Assembly (NCBI GenBank): GCA_947631245.1 | Contig: CANRKP010000013.1 | Location: forward strand, 1-46,154 | Length of the DNA stretch: 46,154 nt | Direction of reading: 5' to 3' | Source: an uncultured Clostridia bacterium | Lineage (GTDB): Bacteria; Bacillota; Clostridia; Oscillospirales; CAG-272 | In this document: one piece after another, positions 26,615-33,677 of the stretch | Position numbering within the stretch: position 1 is the first letter of the stretch | Layout of the letters: each line of letters starts with the position of its first letter | Position numbers and translations under genes: made by a program | Notes under the pieces: model-generated | What the model saw: the letters and a program-made list of their open reading frames with translations, nothing else | Told to the model about the DNA's origin: nothing | The model's database searches: none

Positions 26615-28078
26615 ATGAACAATAATGGACGCGGCATGAGCCCGCGCGACAGATATTACGCCGAGATGAGGGCAGCGGAGGAAAGGCGCGCCGAGGCGGC
26701 GAGGCAGGCGGAGGCGGAAAGACGCCGCCGCGCGGCCGCTGAGGCGAGAAGACGGCAGGAGGAGCAGTACAGAAGGATACGTCAGCGCGAGGCGATAAGA
26801 AAAAAGAAGCGCCGCCGCGCATATGCCGGCAGGTTTGTGCTTTTCATCGCCTGCTTCGCCGTGATCGCCGTTTTCGCAGCGCTCTGCGTGCTCGTCTCGT
26901 TCTTCGTGAGAAAGCCGACACTGCCCGACACATCGACATACACTCTCGTCTACGGCGAGGAGCGCGTGAAGGTCGCGGCGGACAAGCTGACGCGAGACGG
27001 CGTGAGATACGCGGACTTTTCAAAGCTGTCGGAGTATCTTTCGATGACGGTGACGGGAGGTGCGGGACAGTACCGCTTCGTCGCGGGAGAGCTCGGAGAG
27101 GAGGCGTCTCTTTCGGACGGCTCGGATGAGGCGGTCGTCAACGGTCAGCAGTACAGGATGGAGGGCAAGGTCATCGTCGAGGATGGACATATCTGGGTGC
27201 CGTTCTCGTTTATAACCGACTGCGTCAAAGGCGTGACATACGAGGAAAACGAGAAAAAGCGAGAGATAACGTTCTCGGTCTCGGGCGCGCTCGGTTTCAC
27301 GATAAAAGACGCGGGTCCGCTTGAACCGATACCGGATACGGGCGATACGTCGGGACCCGATGAGACGGAGCCTCCGTTTGAGGAGGAGACGCCGACCCCC
27401 GAGTTTACGGCAGATCTTTCGGAATTTGAAAAGTACATGAACCCGACCGGGGCGGAGAGGGACGCTTATCTGACTTTGGTAAACACGACGCATCCGCTTG
27501 GCGAGAAGGACGACCCCGACGACCTTGTGGACTGCGTTTACAGGGCTGCGGAAGGAAGGCAGCTGCACGTCATTGCGGAGAAGGCCGTTGAGGCGCTCAT
27601 AAAGGAGATATACGCTTGCGGTTACGACAAGCCGGGTCCCTCGGGCCACGCACTGCTCGTCCAAAGCGCGTACAGGTCATATTCCTATCAGACTTGGCTC
27701 TTCAACAAATATATCGATGACGAAATGAAGAAGGACAAGACACTGACAAAGGACCAGGCGCGCGACATCGTCGCGACGTATTCCGCGCCTCCCGGAACGA
27801 GCGAGCATCAAACGGGACTTGCCGTCGATATCACGAACGCTGGCGTCGACGAGAGCTTTGCGGAGCAGCCCGAATACGACTGGCTCGTAGAGAACGCGTG
27901 GAAGTTCGGATTTATCCTGAGGTTCCCGAAGGATAAGGTTGAGATCACGGGATATAAGTTCGAGGCGTGGCACTTCCGTTTCGTCGGGAGATATCACGCG
28001 TACAGGATATATAAGCTCGGAATGTGCCTTGAGGAGTACACGGAATATCTTAAGACGCATCCGCTCGACACTCCGTAA
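26615..28078 (+). CDS. VanY-type D-alanyl-D-alanine carboxypeptidase with membrane anchor and stalk domain
   Basis: A 487-residue peptidase of the M15B family that trims stem peptides of peptidoglycan. Residues 1-70 are an extremely charged cytoplasmic helix (many E/R/A; probable coiled coil ending in KKKRRRAYAG), 71-93 a single membrane segment, about 100-230 a domain resembling the copper-amine-oxidase N-terminal stalk (VIVEDGHIWVPFSFITD), a Pro/Thr/Glu linker at 245-265, and a C-terminal VanY domain with SAYRSYSYQ, SEHQTGLAVDI and EAWHFRFVG carrying the zinc and catalytic residues. AGGGGTGAT gives a strong ribosome binding site. Confidence 0.92.
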   Translation: MNNNGRGMSPRDRYYAEMRAAEERRAEAARQAEAERRRRAAAEARRRQEEQYRRIRQREAIRKKKRRRAYAGRFVLFIACFAVIAVFAALCVLVSFFVRKPTLPDTSTYTLVYGEERVKVAADKLTRDGVRYADFSKLSEYLSMTVTGGAGQYRFVAGELGEEASLSDGSDEAVVNGQQYRMEGKVIVEDGHIWVPFSFITDCVKGVTYEENEKKREITFSVSGALGFTIKDAGPLEPIPDTGDTSGPDETEPPFEEETPTPEFTADLSEFEKYMNPTGAERDAYLTLVNTTHPLGEKDDPDDLVDCVYRAAEGRQLHVIAEKAVEALIKEIYACGYDKPGPSGHALLVQSAYRSYSYQTWLFNKYIDDEMKKDKTLTKDQARDIVATYSAPPGTSEHQTGLAVDITNAGVDESFAEQPEYDWLVENAWKFGFILRFPKDKVEITGYKFEAWHFRFVGRYHAYRIYKLGMCLEEYTEYLKTHPLDTP

Positions 28079-28088
28079 GGCGTATACA

Positions 28089-28119
28089 GGCTCGGGCAGG
28101 CAAAATGTCTGCCCGAGCC
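28089..28119 (+). terminator. hairpin after the VanY gene
   Basis: A perfect 11-bp stem, GGCTCGGGCAG (28089-28099) with CTGCCCGAGCC (28109-28119). It lacks a T tract. Confidence 0.5.
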
Positions 28120-28152
28120 GATCTCATTCAGGTCCGTTTCGCAAAAAAAGTA

Positions 28153-28182
28153 TTGACACGCTGCCCGCGCGTGTGGTACAAT
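28153..28182 (+). promoter_or_regulatory. strong promoter of the tRNA cluster
   Basis: TTGACA (28153-28158), 18 bases ending in TGTGG, TACAAT (28177-28182). Confidence 0.8.
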
Positions 28183-28200
28183 AGCGGAGTAAGAAATCAC

Positions 28201-28271
28201 GCGGGTGTATTTCAATGGCAGAAAACCGGCTTCCCAAGCCGAGAACGCGGGTTCGATTCCCGTCACCCGCT
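28201..28271 (+). tRNA. tRNA-Gly (anticodon CCC)
   Basis: Acceptor stem GCGGGTG/CACCCGC is perfect, the anticodon loop is TTCCCAA (CCC centred), the T loop is TTCGATT and the discriminator base T. The outermost anticodon-stem pair is a C-A mismatch. CCA is not encoded. Confidence 0.9.
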
Positions 28272-28300
28272 TTTTATATACAGGTGAGACTGATACATTC

Positions 28301-28373
28301 CGGGGTGTGGCCCAGCTGGTAGGGCACTTGGTTTGGGACCAAGACGCCGCGAGTTCGAGTCTCGCCACTCCGA
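28301..28373 (+). tRNA. tRNA-Pro (anticodon TGG)
   Basis: Acceptor CGGGGTG/CACTCCG with one G-T pair, anticodon stem CTTGG/CCAAG, loop TTTGGGA, T loop TTCGAGT, discriminator A. CCA is not encoded. Confidence 0.95.
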
Positions 28374-28377
28374 ATAC

Positions 28378-28450
28378 GGGGGCGTAGCTCAGTTGGGAGA
28401 GCGGTGCGTTCGCAACGCACAGGTCAAGGGTTCGAGTCCCTCCGTCTCCA
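28378..28450 (+). tRNA. tRNA-Ala (anticodon CGC)
   Basis: Acceptor GGGGGCG/CGTCTCC includes the G3-U70 pair that identifies tRNA-Ala; anticodon stem GTGCG/CGCAC with loop TTCGCAA. One T-stem pair is A-C. The 3' strand of acceptor and T stem is also the start of a 27-bp inverted repeat that continues past the gene. Confidence 0.92.
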
Positions 28451-28497
28451 TAGGAAAAGGGCATCCAAAAGGATGCCCTTTTCCTATGGAGACGGAG
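28440..28497. repeat. 27-bp perfect inverted repeat spanning the 3' end of tRNA-Ala
   Basis: Arm 28440-28466 is perfectly complementary to arm 28471-28497, with an AAAA loop. The outer 11 pairs are the last T-stem base and acceptor strand of tRNA-Ala; the inner part (28455-28466 with 28471-28482) is an intrinsic terminator ending in TTTT. Confidence 0.85.
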
Positions 28498-28640
28498 CGT
28501 GTGACGAGGGCGGTTCGGAAAGCCGCGGAAACGCGGCTCGTCCGCGAAGCGGACAAAATCCGAACCGCATGGGTTCGAGTATGGCAGCACGAGAACCCGA
28601 AAGGGTTCGAGTCCGGCAGAGGCGAGACGCCGTCGGGAAT
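28498..28640 (+). ncRNA. densely folded non-coding element after the tRNA cluster (candidate structured RNA)
   Basis: A GC-rich stretch with no credible gene. It can form a three-way junction: closing stem GCGGTTCGGA (28510-28519) with TCCGAACCGC (28559-28568), inner hairpin GCCGCG-GAAA-CGCGGC (28522-28537) and inner hairpin GTCCGC-GAA-GCGGAC (28540-28554). Next, GAACCC (28593-28598) can pair with either of two GGGTTC copies (28571-28576 or 28603-28608, the latter closed by GAAA), each copy followed by GAGT and GGCAG at equal distance and resembling a tRNA T-arm. Then GGCG-AGA-CGCC (28621-28631) follows. No family is recognised. Confidence 0.5.
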
Positions 28641-28736
28641 AACTCCTCCCGCCCCATCATATTACAAAAAAGTTATACACCCATCATAAATCTACCTTCG
28701 TCAAAACATTTTTCAGAGTTTCTTTTCGATTTCTTC
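28641..28736. other. AT-rich gap before the phosphate transporter promoter
   Basis: Between the folded element and the next promoter I see no gene or clear signal, apart from one TTATACACC that is one base from a DnaA box and is not clustered. Confidence 0.4.
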
Positions 28737-28765
28737 TTGCATTCCGGTGTGATATGCGGTATTAT
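28737..28765 (+). promoter_or_regulatory. SigA promoter of the Na/Pi cotransporter
   Basis: TTGCAT (28737-28742), 17 bases, TATTAT (28760-28765). Confidence 0.65.
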
Positions 28766-28814
28766 GTAACATGTAGAAGTGTGTAAAGGATATTTGGAAG
28801 AGAGAAATATCTAA

Positions 28815-30584
28815 ATGAGTGTTTCTGATGTGATATCGCTTCTCGGCGGCGTCGCGATGTTCCTTTTCGGAATGGCGCTGATGGGGGAAGCGTTAAAGAG
28901 AGTGGCGGGGAACAAGCTCGAGCTCATACTCTGGCGGCTCTCCAACACGCCGATAAAGGGGGTCCTGCTCGGCACGGGCGTCACCGCGGTCGTGCAGTCG
29001 TCCTCGGCGACAACGGTAATGGTCGTCGGCTTCGTGAACTCCGGCATGATGACGGTGCGTCAGGCAGTCGGCGTCATCATGGGCGCGAACATAGGTACGA
29101 GCGTTACGGGCTGGGTCCTCTGCCTGTCGATGCTCGACGGAATGAGAAACGGCTGGATAACGCTTTTCTCAACGGCGACGCTGACGGCGATAGTCGCCCT
29201 TTGCGGCATCGTGATGCGTATGATGTGCAAGTCGCAGACAAAGCGGCACTTCGCAGAGATCCTTCTCGGATTTGCCGTTCTGATGTACGGCATGCAGGCG
29301 ATGGCGTCTGCCGTCGAGCCTCTCAGCGAGAGCACGAAGTTCATCAGCATCCTCTCCGCGTTTGAAAATCCCGCCGTCGGCATTATAGTCGGTATCGCCG
29401 TGACCGCCGTGCTTCAGAGCGCGTCCGCCGCCGTCGGTATACTCCAGTCGCTGACGATAACGGGCGTTATCACATATGCGACGGCGTTCCCGCTCATAAT
29501 GGGCATAGGCATTGGCGCGTCCGTCCCCGTGCTTATCTCCGCGATAGGTGCGAACAAAGACGGAAAGCGGACGTCCCTTATATATCTGATAATCAACATT
29601 CTCGGAACTATAGTGTGCTCGCTTTTGTTCTACGGCGTTCACCTGTTCGCGAAATTCCCGTTCATGGGACGGGCGGCGAGCTCCGTCGGGATCGCGGTCG
29701 TCAACAGCCTTTACCGTGTGGCGATGGTCGCCGTGCTGTTCCCGTTCATACCTCAGCTTGAAAAATTCGCCCGCTTCCTCGTCAGAGACGGAAAGAAAGA
29801 CGAGGGCGAGGAGAAAGACAAGAATATGATTGCCAGCCTTGAGGAACGCTTTATAGCGCACCCCGCGCTCGCGGTGGAGCAGTCAAGGCTCGCGATGGTG
29901 GACATGGCGGACCACGTCAAGGACAACCTCCGCCGCTCCGTCTCCCTGCTCGGCAACTACGGCAAGGATAAAAGGGAGAAGGTCAACGAGACCGAGAACG
30001 TCATAGACACATATGAGGACAGGCTCGGAACTTATCTCGTCCAAATCACTGGGCGTGAGCTCGGAGAGGCGCAGAACAAGAGCGTCTCGCTCTTCCTTCA
30101 CACGATAAGTGATTTCGAGCGCATCGGAGACCACGCCGTCAATTTGGCAAAGGCGGCGGACGAGATAGAGCGCAAGAACATTAAGTTCACGACGGGCGCC
30201 GAGCATGAGCTCAACCTGATAACAGAGGCGGTCCTTGAGATAGTGGACATCTCCTTTTCCTCTTTTGAAAACAACGACATCCCGCTCGCGTACCGCGTCG
30301 AGCCTCTCGAACAGCTCATAGACATGCTCTGCGATAAGGCGAAGCACAATCACGTTGAGCGCGTCCGCGCCGGAGAATGTACGCTTGACCACGGCTTCGT
30401 GTTCAACGATATGATAACGGATTTCGAGCGAATCGCGGACCACTGCTCCAACATCGGCGTCGCGATGATAGAGCTTGAGTCGAATATGTTCGACACTCAC
30501 GAATATCTGACGAACCTGAAACACAGAAAGACGGCGGCGTTCAACCGTTACTTTGACGAGTACGAAGAAAAATACGGGTTTTAA
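28815..30584 (+). CDS. Na+/phosphate cotransporter with C-terminal PhoU domain
   Basis: A 589-residue member of the Na/Pi cotransporter II family. The membrane part (residues 1-320) has two inverted repeats with the QSSSATT and QSASAAVG signature motifs (GTGVTAVVQSSSATT near residue 55; GIAVTAVLQSASAAVG near 195). A cytoplasmic PhoU-like helical domain follows from about residue 350 to the end, with the two repeats LHTISDFERIGDHAVNLA and FNDMITDFERIADHCSN typical of PhoU. It probably imports or balances phosphate, with the PhoU domain as regulator. The ribosome binding site is weak (GGAAGAGAG). It is monocistronic, followed by hairpins and repeats. Confidence 0.93.
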   Translation: MSVSDVISLLGGVAMFLFGMALMGEALKRVAGNKLELILWRLSNTPIKGVLLGTGVTAVVQSSSATTVMVVGFVNSGMMTVRQAVGVIMGANIGTSVTGWVLCLSMLDGMRNGWITLFSTATLTAIVALCGIVMRMMCKSQTKRHFAEILLGFAVLMYGMQAMASAVEPLSESTKFISILSAFENPAVGIIVGIAVTAVLQSASAAVGILQSLTITGVITYATAFPLIMGIGIGASVPVLISAIGANKDGKRTSLIYLIINILGTIVCSLLFYGVHLFAKFPFMGRAASSVGIAVVNSLYRVAMVAVLFPFIPQLEKFARFLVRDGKKDEGEEKDKNMIASLEERFIAHPALAVEQSRLAMVDMADHVKDNLRRSVSLLGNYGKDKREKVNETENVIDTYEDRLGTYLVQITGRELGEAQNKSVSLFLHTISDFERIGDHAVNLAKAADEIERKNIKFTTGAEHELNLITEAVLEIVDISFSSFENNDIPLAYRVEPLEQLIDMLCDKAKHNHVERVRAGECTLDHGFVFNDMITDFERIADHCSNIGVAMIELESNMFDTHEYLTNLKHRKTAAFNRYFDEYEEKYGF

Positions 30585-30593
30585 AGAACCACA

Positions 30594-30622
30594 AAATCAC
30601 AGCCACTGCGTAGCTGTGATTT
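30594..30622 (+). terminator. first hairpin after the Na/Pi gene
   Basis: Perfect 10-bp stem AAATCACAGC (30594-30603) with GCTGTGATTT (30613-30622); no long T tract. Confidence 0.45.
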
Positions 30623-30656
30623 GAAAGGAATCCCGCCCTCGGGGCGGGATTCTTTC
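30623..30656 (+). terminator. second hairpin after the Na/Pi gene
   Basis: GAATCCCGCCC (30628-30638) pairs perfectly with GGGCGGGATTC (30642-30652) around a TCG loop; the flanking GAAA and TTTC add four pairs with one bulged G. The 3' end CTTTC gives a partial T tract. Confidence 0.6.
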
Positions 30657-30657
30657 A

Positions 30658-30751
30658 TCCTGCTGGCAAAGGGGCCGTTTTTCTTTCGTCCTGCGGGCAA
30701 AGGGAATCGTTTTTCTTTCGTTTTTCGGGCAAAGGGGGCGGGATTCTTTCG
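30658..30751. repeat. three tandem imperfect 31-32-bp repeats
   Basis: Units at 30658-30688, 30689-30720 and 30721-30751 share GGCAAAGGG near the middle and TTCTTTCG at the end; units 1 and 2 also share TCCTG at the start and CGTTTTTCTTTCG at the end. A related copy (TCCTGCGGG, then TCGTTTTACTTTCG) lies at 31631-31653 on the other side of the phosphatase gene. Confidence 0.7.
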
Positions 30752-30788
30752 CTTTGAGCGCCCGTTATCGGGACGGTTGGGAGTTTAG

Positions 30789-31505
30789 ATGCGATATATT
30801 ATTTCGGATATTCACGGCTGCTATGACGAATACATGGCGCTGCTTGAAAAAATCGGCTTTTCCGATACGGACGAGCTTTACATACTCGGCGACGCCATGG
30901 ACAGAGGTCCTGAGCCTATCAAGGTGATAAAGGACATAATGGGGAGGTCGAATGTCCGCTATATCATCGGCAATCATGATTTTATCATGCTTATGATAAT
31001 GAAAAAGCTGATGGTGGAGATAACGGAGGAAAATTATGCGGCGCATTTGTCGGAAGACGACCTGCGCGATTATTTCTTCTGGCTTAGGGACGGCGGCGAA
31101 GTGACGGCGAGGCAGTTTGCAAAGCTGCCCACGGACGAAAAGTTCGCGATACTCGAGTTTCTGAAAGATTCCTCCGTATATGAGGTGCTGGAGGATAAAG
31201 GCAGGCGCTTTGTTCTTGTTCACGCGGGCATCGACCGCTTTCGGGATGATAAGCCGCTTGAAGAATACGAATGTTATGATTTTTTCTTCAAAAGAGCAGA
31301 CTATAAAAGGCGCTGCTTTCAAGACGGGAGTACATATCTTGTGACGGGACACACGCCCACTTTCCACATCAATCCCGACAAAAGCTCGGACGTATATCGG
31401 GCGAACGGACATATCGCCATAGACTGCGGCTGCGTGTTCGGAGGAAAACTTGCCGCATACTGCGTGGAGACGGGGGAGGTTTTCTACGTCTCGGGTCTGA
31501 AATAA
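30789..31505 (+). CDS. PPP-type metallophosphatase (serine/threonine phosphatase or ApaH/PrpE-like)
   Basis: A 238-residue cytoplasmic two-metal phosphoesterase. Metal-binding motifs are SDIHGCYDEY at residues 6-15 (GDxHG equivalent), LGDAMDRGP near residue 33 (GDxxDRG), GNHDF near 60 (GNHE equivalent), VHAG near 143 and GHTP near 184. These fit PPP phosphatases, including bacterial PrpA/PrpE and diadenosine tetraphosphatases; which substrate applies is not decided by sequence. GGGAG is 6 bases before the ATG. No partner kinase adjoins. The gene is bracketed by hairpin-rich repeats. Confidence 0.88.
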   Translation: MRYIISDIHGCYDEYMALLEKIGFSDTDELYILGDAMDRGPEPIKVIKDIMGRSNVRYIIGNHDFIMLMIMKKLMVEITEENYAAHLSEDDLRDYFFWLRDGGEVTARQFAKLPTDEKFAILEFLKDSSVYEVLEDKGRRFVLVHAGIDRFRDDKPLEEYECYDFFFKRADYKRRCFQDGSTYLVTGHTPTFHINPDKSSDVYRANGHIAIDCGCVFGGKLAAYCVETGEVFYVSGLK

Positions 31506-31552
31506 CCAAATCCGCAGTGAACGCCGCGCCGCCTGCGGCATGTATAAAAAAG

Positions 31553-31583
31553 AAGGATCCCGCCCCTGTGGAGCGGGATCCTT
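31553..31583 (+). terminator. terminator after the phosphatase gene
   Basis: A perfect 11-bp stem, AAGGATCCCGC (31553-31563) with GCGGGATCCTT (31573-31583), preceded by AAAAAAG and followed by TAG. A second hairpin follows at 31587-31615 (AACTT and CGCTCCC, ATC loop, GGGAGCG and AAGTT) and a small third one at 31624-31646. Confidence 0.6.
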
Positions 31584-31653
31584 TAGAACTTCGCGCTCCC
31601 ATCGGGAGCGAAGTTTGGGAAAGAAAACGGTCCTGCGGGTCGTTTTACTTTCG

Positions 31654-31683
31654 AAAATCCCGACCCAGCGGTCGGGATTTTTT
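31654..31683. terminator. bidirectional terminator at the end of the PKPAxx gene
   Basis: Perfect 12-bp stem AAAATCCCGACC (31654-31665) with GGTCGGGATTTT (31670-31681), loop CAGC, six T on the plus side. It abuts the stop codon of the minus-strand gene. Confidence 0.85.
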
Positions 31684-33659
31684 CACATTGTAAACATGGC
31701 GAGCTTCCAGGTGCCGCCGCTTTTTACCCATACCATGTAGTAGGTGCCGCTCGCGGGCTTCTCGTATTTGTAGACGACGCCGAGCGAGTCGAAATCGACC
31801 TTGACGCTCATGCAGTTGTCGGAAAACTTTATGATGTCGTAAACGCGCGTGTCGTCCTTTTTGATTTTGTAATTGCTGTTGTACCTGAAAGCGTTGTAGG
31901 TGCTTGAAAGCATCTTGCGCGCGCTTGAGCCGGAGAGCGTGTAAGTGAGGCACTCGTCAAGATTTGCGCGCACGACCTCGGAGCCGCCCTGAAGCGAATA
32001 CTTGATAAAGAGCTTCGCGAACGTGTCCGATATCTGCGTTATCTCCGCCTCCTCCGACTCGTTCGGAACGGGGAAGAACGTGATCTCGCGCCCCTCCGTC
32101 GTGACGGCGGATTTTTCGGACGAGACGCGGAACGCGGGGTTGTGATAAAGCGGTATCGTGTAGATATCGTAAGTTTCCGTCGCCGCGTATGACTCGTAGG
32201 GAGACTGATATGTGCCGCCTTCCGCCGCACGGTAGGAGGCGCCGACCTCGATGTCGTTGCAGTAAAGCGTCATCCCGCGCGGGACCTTTATCGTATACTG
32301 AAGCATCGAAGAATCGGGGTACGAATACTCAAGTTTCGTCCCGTCCGTCGAAAGCGGAGCAAGCTCTTCTCCGGCATAGACGACATGGACGTCCGGCTTT
32401 TTCAAAAGCCCTTTCAGGTCGTAGACGGAAACCGTCGGCGCATTTGCTGCCTCAAACTCGGTGACGAGCTCGGTCAGCCCGACGGTCTCGGTCAGAAAGT
32501 CGGCAGAGAGCGCCTTTCCGTTTACCGTCACCTCCGCGTCAGACGGGACTCTGAGAGTATAGTCGGCAAGGGAGGGGAGGTCGAAGTCGGAGTAGTAGAC
32601 GCCGCTCTTCTCGAGCCTCGAAAACCGCAGCTCGTCATCGCCGAATGTGGCAGTGACAGTGACAGGTCCGAAAATATTTTTGACGCGGTATCCGACGAGC
32701 GTGCCGTCCGTAGGCTCAAAGCCCGAGAGGACGGCGCTTTTGTACGTTTCGCCGGTCGCATATTTTTCATCGACCAATTTCCCGTTTATATAGAGGGAAG
32801 CGCCGGCGGGCACGATGACGGAGGCATCGGAAAAATTGTTGTCGACCCATTCGGGGTAGAGCACCGTTTTTTCCACCTTGTAGCGGACAAAGCCGTATTT
32901 GGCGCCCTTCGTCGGACCAAGTAAAACCTTCATAAGCTTGCCGCCGCAGAAAACGTCGTATGCGGGCACATCGTCGCCGACGCATTTGGTGAAGACGATG
33001 CCGCCGTCGCCGTTTTCTCCGCCGTCAATTGCGGCGTCGAGCGCAGAGATCACGGCGTTCTCTGTCTCAAATCCCGAATACCGTGACTCGATATCGTCCC
33101 CGAGCAGCTCCGCAATTTTTTCACTGTCGAGCGAGCCGACATACTCTTCCACTACGCGCTCGGGGCGCGACTCCTCGTATTCGCGGATATAGTCATAGAA
33201 GAAGATCATTCCTATGACGAGAAAGAGCACAAGACCGCCGCAGAACACGGCGTAATAGATATAGAAATTGTCACGCTTCTTTTTTCGCTTTATGCGGACC
33301 TGAGCCGCCGCAGGCTCGGGCGTGGGGGGCTCAGGAGTTTCCGCGGGCTTAGGAACTTCCGCAGGTTTTGGAGCCGCTGCGGGCTTTGGAGTTTCTGCGG
33401 ATTTCGGAGTTTCCGTGGGTTTGGGAGATGCCGCAGGCTTTGTAGCTTCCGTTGGGTTAGGAGCCGCCGCGGGTTTCGGAGCTTCCGTGGGTTTGGAAGA
33501 TGCCGCAGGCTTGGGAGCCTCCGCAGGTTTTGGAGCCGCCGCGGGCTTGGGAGCCGCCTCAGGTTTTGGAGTTTCCGCAGGCTTCGGAGATGCCTTCGGT
33601 ATGCGGGACGCTTTGGGCCTAGGATGCGTCGGAGGCGTGAACTGTGAAGAGTTATCCAT
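31683..33659 (-). CDS. single-span membrane protein with PKPAxx repeats and TcaA/PEGA-like outer domains
   Basis: A 658-residue protein. Residues about 25-108 are 14 hexapeptide repeats of the type PKPAET/PKPAAA in the cytoplasmic N terminus, then a basic patch (RIKRKKKRD) and one membrane segment at about 132-156. The outer part holds a helical domain (VVEEYVGSLDSEKIAELLGD), three related beta domains marked by VPAGASLYINGKLV, VPSDAEVTVNGKAL and VPRGMTLYCNDIEV, and a C-terminal NTF2-like domain. This layout recalls TcaA-like proteins of the Gram-positive envelope, but the N-terminal zinc ribbon is replaced by the repeats. AAGGAGG lies 13 bases before ATG 33659 or 10 before TTG 33662. It follows the glycosidase gene by about 15 bases. 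Confidence 0.8.
   Translation of the reverse strand: MDNSSQFTPPTHPRPKASRIPKASPKPAETPKPEAAPKPAAAPKPAEAPKPAASSKPTEAPKPAAAPNPTEATKPAASPKPTETPKSAETPKPAAAPKPAEVPKPAETPEPPTPEPAAAQVRIKRKKKRDNFYIYYAVFCGGLVLFLVIGMIFFYDYIREYEESRPERVVEEYVGSLDSEKIAELLGDDIESRYSGFETENAVISALDAAIDGGENGDGGIVFTKCVGDDVPAYDVFCGGKLMKVLLGPTKGAKYGFVRYKVEKTVLYPEWVDNNFSDASVIVPAGASLYINGKLVDEKYATGETYKSAVLSGFEPTDGTLVGYRVKNIFGPVTVTATFGDDELRFSRLEKSGVYYSDFDLPSLADYTLRVPSDAEVTVNGKALSADFLTETVGLTELVTEFEAANAPTVSVYDLKGLLKKPDVHVVYAGEELAPLSTDGTKLEYSYPDSSMLQYTIKVPRGMTLYCNDIEVGASYRAAEGGTYQSPYESYAATETYDIYTIPLYHNPAFRVSSEKSAVTTEGREITFFPVPNESEEAEITQISDTFAKLFIKYSLQGGSEVVRANLDECLTYTLSGSSARKMLSSTYNAFRYNSNYKIKKDDTRVYDIIKFSDNCMSVKVDFDSLGVVYKYEKPASGTYYMVWVKSGGTWKLAMFTM
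33336..33587 (-). repeat. 14 tandem 18-bp units encoding PKPAxx
   Basis: Each 18-bp unit encodes one hexapeptide; the units differ at many synonymous positions but keep the P-K-P core, with a few changes (SKPTEA, PNPTEA, TKPAAS, PKSAET). Copy number may vary between strains. Confidence 0.85.
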
Positions 33660-33677
33660 CAAAGATACAAAGCCTCC

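Noticed and set aside
27994..28590. Minus-strand frame of 198 codons across the tRNA cluster
   Set aside because: It is the translated antisense of three tRNA genes and a terminator, a common false gene call.
28671..28679. TTATACACC as a DnaA box or replication origin
   Set aside because: One base off consensus, single copy, no dnaA/dnaN genes or AT-rich unwinding element nearby.
28333..28769. Plus-strand frames of 118-121 codons through tRNA-Pro, tRNA-Ala and the folded element
   Set aside because: They begin inside tRNA genes, have no ribosome binding site and consist of stem sequences.
30658..30751. CRISPR array
   Set aside because: The three 31-32-bp units are directly adjacent without spacers and diverge along the unit; no cas genes are near.
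33336..33587. CRISPR or non-coding tandem array
   Set aside because: The 18-bp units stay in frame and encode a consistent hexapeptide within a long gene.
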